DNA of 6,151 nucleotides from NCBI GenBank assembly GCA_016929355.1, contig JAFGJA010000003.1, positions 1 to 6,151 of the forward strand. Reading direction: 5' to 3'. Below the pieces are notes generated by a model. The model made no database searches, had not been told where the DNA came from, and was given only the letters and a program-made list of their open reading frames with translations. This document shows, piece after piece, positions 5,951 through 6,151 of the stretch. Origin of the DNA: Anaerolineae bacterium (GTDB lineage Bacteria > Chloroflexota > Anaerolineae > Aggregatilineales > Aggregatilineaceae). The position numbers were made by a program, and so were the translations under genes. How positions within the stretch are numbered: position 1 is the stretch's first letter; each line of letters opens with the position of its first letter.

Positions 5951-6151
5951 GAGTTATTTCCCTCAGATTGTTGAATACCTTATTGTTTGTGTATGACGCC
6001 AATCCGAACAATCACATGCTTGTATCTGTTCACCTTGCCACCCATAACGCAAAATGAGCCAGCAAGCAATGGGCAAAAAAGCCATCGCGCGACAGCGGTC
6101 TATGCGATAGAGTAAGCGTATGGACGAACGAAATGCCTTGAAGCAATTGAA
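5951..6151. other. Right-end region, no supported gene
   Basis: These 201 nt lie upstream of the kinase gene. On the - strand one frame is open from the window edge to a TGA at 5965-5963, 12 nt before the kinase ATG, giving 62 residues. Its content is rich in Cys, Trp and Arg, and I recognise no family. On the + strand an ATG at 6120 opens a frame (MDERNALKQL) to the window edge after a stop at 6108, with only a weak GAG as a ribosome-binding site. Neither is supported enough to call. The kinase promoter should be here, but I see no clear -35/-10 pair. A 6-bp inverted repeat ATTGTT/AACAAT is too short to interpret. Confidence 0.4.

Noticed and set aside
5951..6151. tRNA, small RNA or insertion-sequence end in the right-hand region
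   Set aside because: No cloverleaf, no long inverted repeat and no target-site duplication could be seen; the short ATTGTT/AACAAT repeat is within chance expectation.

Overview
The window holds six recognisable genes. One, truncated by the left edge, is on the + strand; five are on the - strand and converge on it. In - strand transcription order they are: a divergent PfkB-family sugar kinase (5950-4964), an IclR-family regulator (4745-3987), a family 5 extracellular solute-binding protein (3922-2408), and two ABC permease subunits of the DppB/OppB (2346-1393) and DppC/OppC (1390-506) types. The + strand gene (ends at 427) is the C-terminal part of an AXE1-family acetylxylan esterase / cephalosporin-C deacetylase. 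A 16-bp-stem hairpin at 448-488 sits between the two converging gene sets and should terminate both.

Organism: base composition looks close to balanced. The combination of peptide/oligosaccharide ABC transporter, IclR regulator, PfkB sugar kinase and AXE1 esterase, together with a solute-binding protein that has an ordinary signal peptide without a lipobox cysteine, suggests a free-living bacterium feeding on plant-derived organic matter. Chloroflexota (Anaerolineae-like) is my best guess, but this is an impression from sequence style and not a demonstrated assignment.

Layout and logic: the solute-binding protein and two permeases form one tight operon (61 nt between the first and second gene, 2 nt between the second and third). 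It is interrupted only by a 9-bp-stem hairpin just before dppB, which could let the binding protein be made in excess of the permeases. The iclR gene immediately upstream, same strand, is the obvious candidate local regulator. It has its own well-formed extended -10 promoter with a 15-bp palindrome at the predicted transcription start, and a separate 23-bp imperfect palindrome overlaps the likely dppA promoter. No ATPase (DppD/DppF) gene is present: the operon ends at the terminator after dppC. The transporter must therefore borrow ATPases encoded elsewhere, unless they were lost.

The most unusual item is the PfkB-family protein. It keeps the overall fold signature of 1-phosphofructokinase / tagatose-6-phosphate kinase relatives, but nearly every hallmark active-site motif is altered, including GAGD changed to GRAE. 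It may be a pseudokinase, a sugar-phosphate sensor or a kinase with a different substrate. The 218 nt between it and iclR, and the last 201 nt of the window, contain no convincing gene. I found no RNA genes, CRISPR arrays or insertion sequences. I do not see a clear undescribed multi-gene system here.
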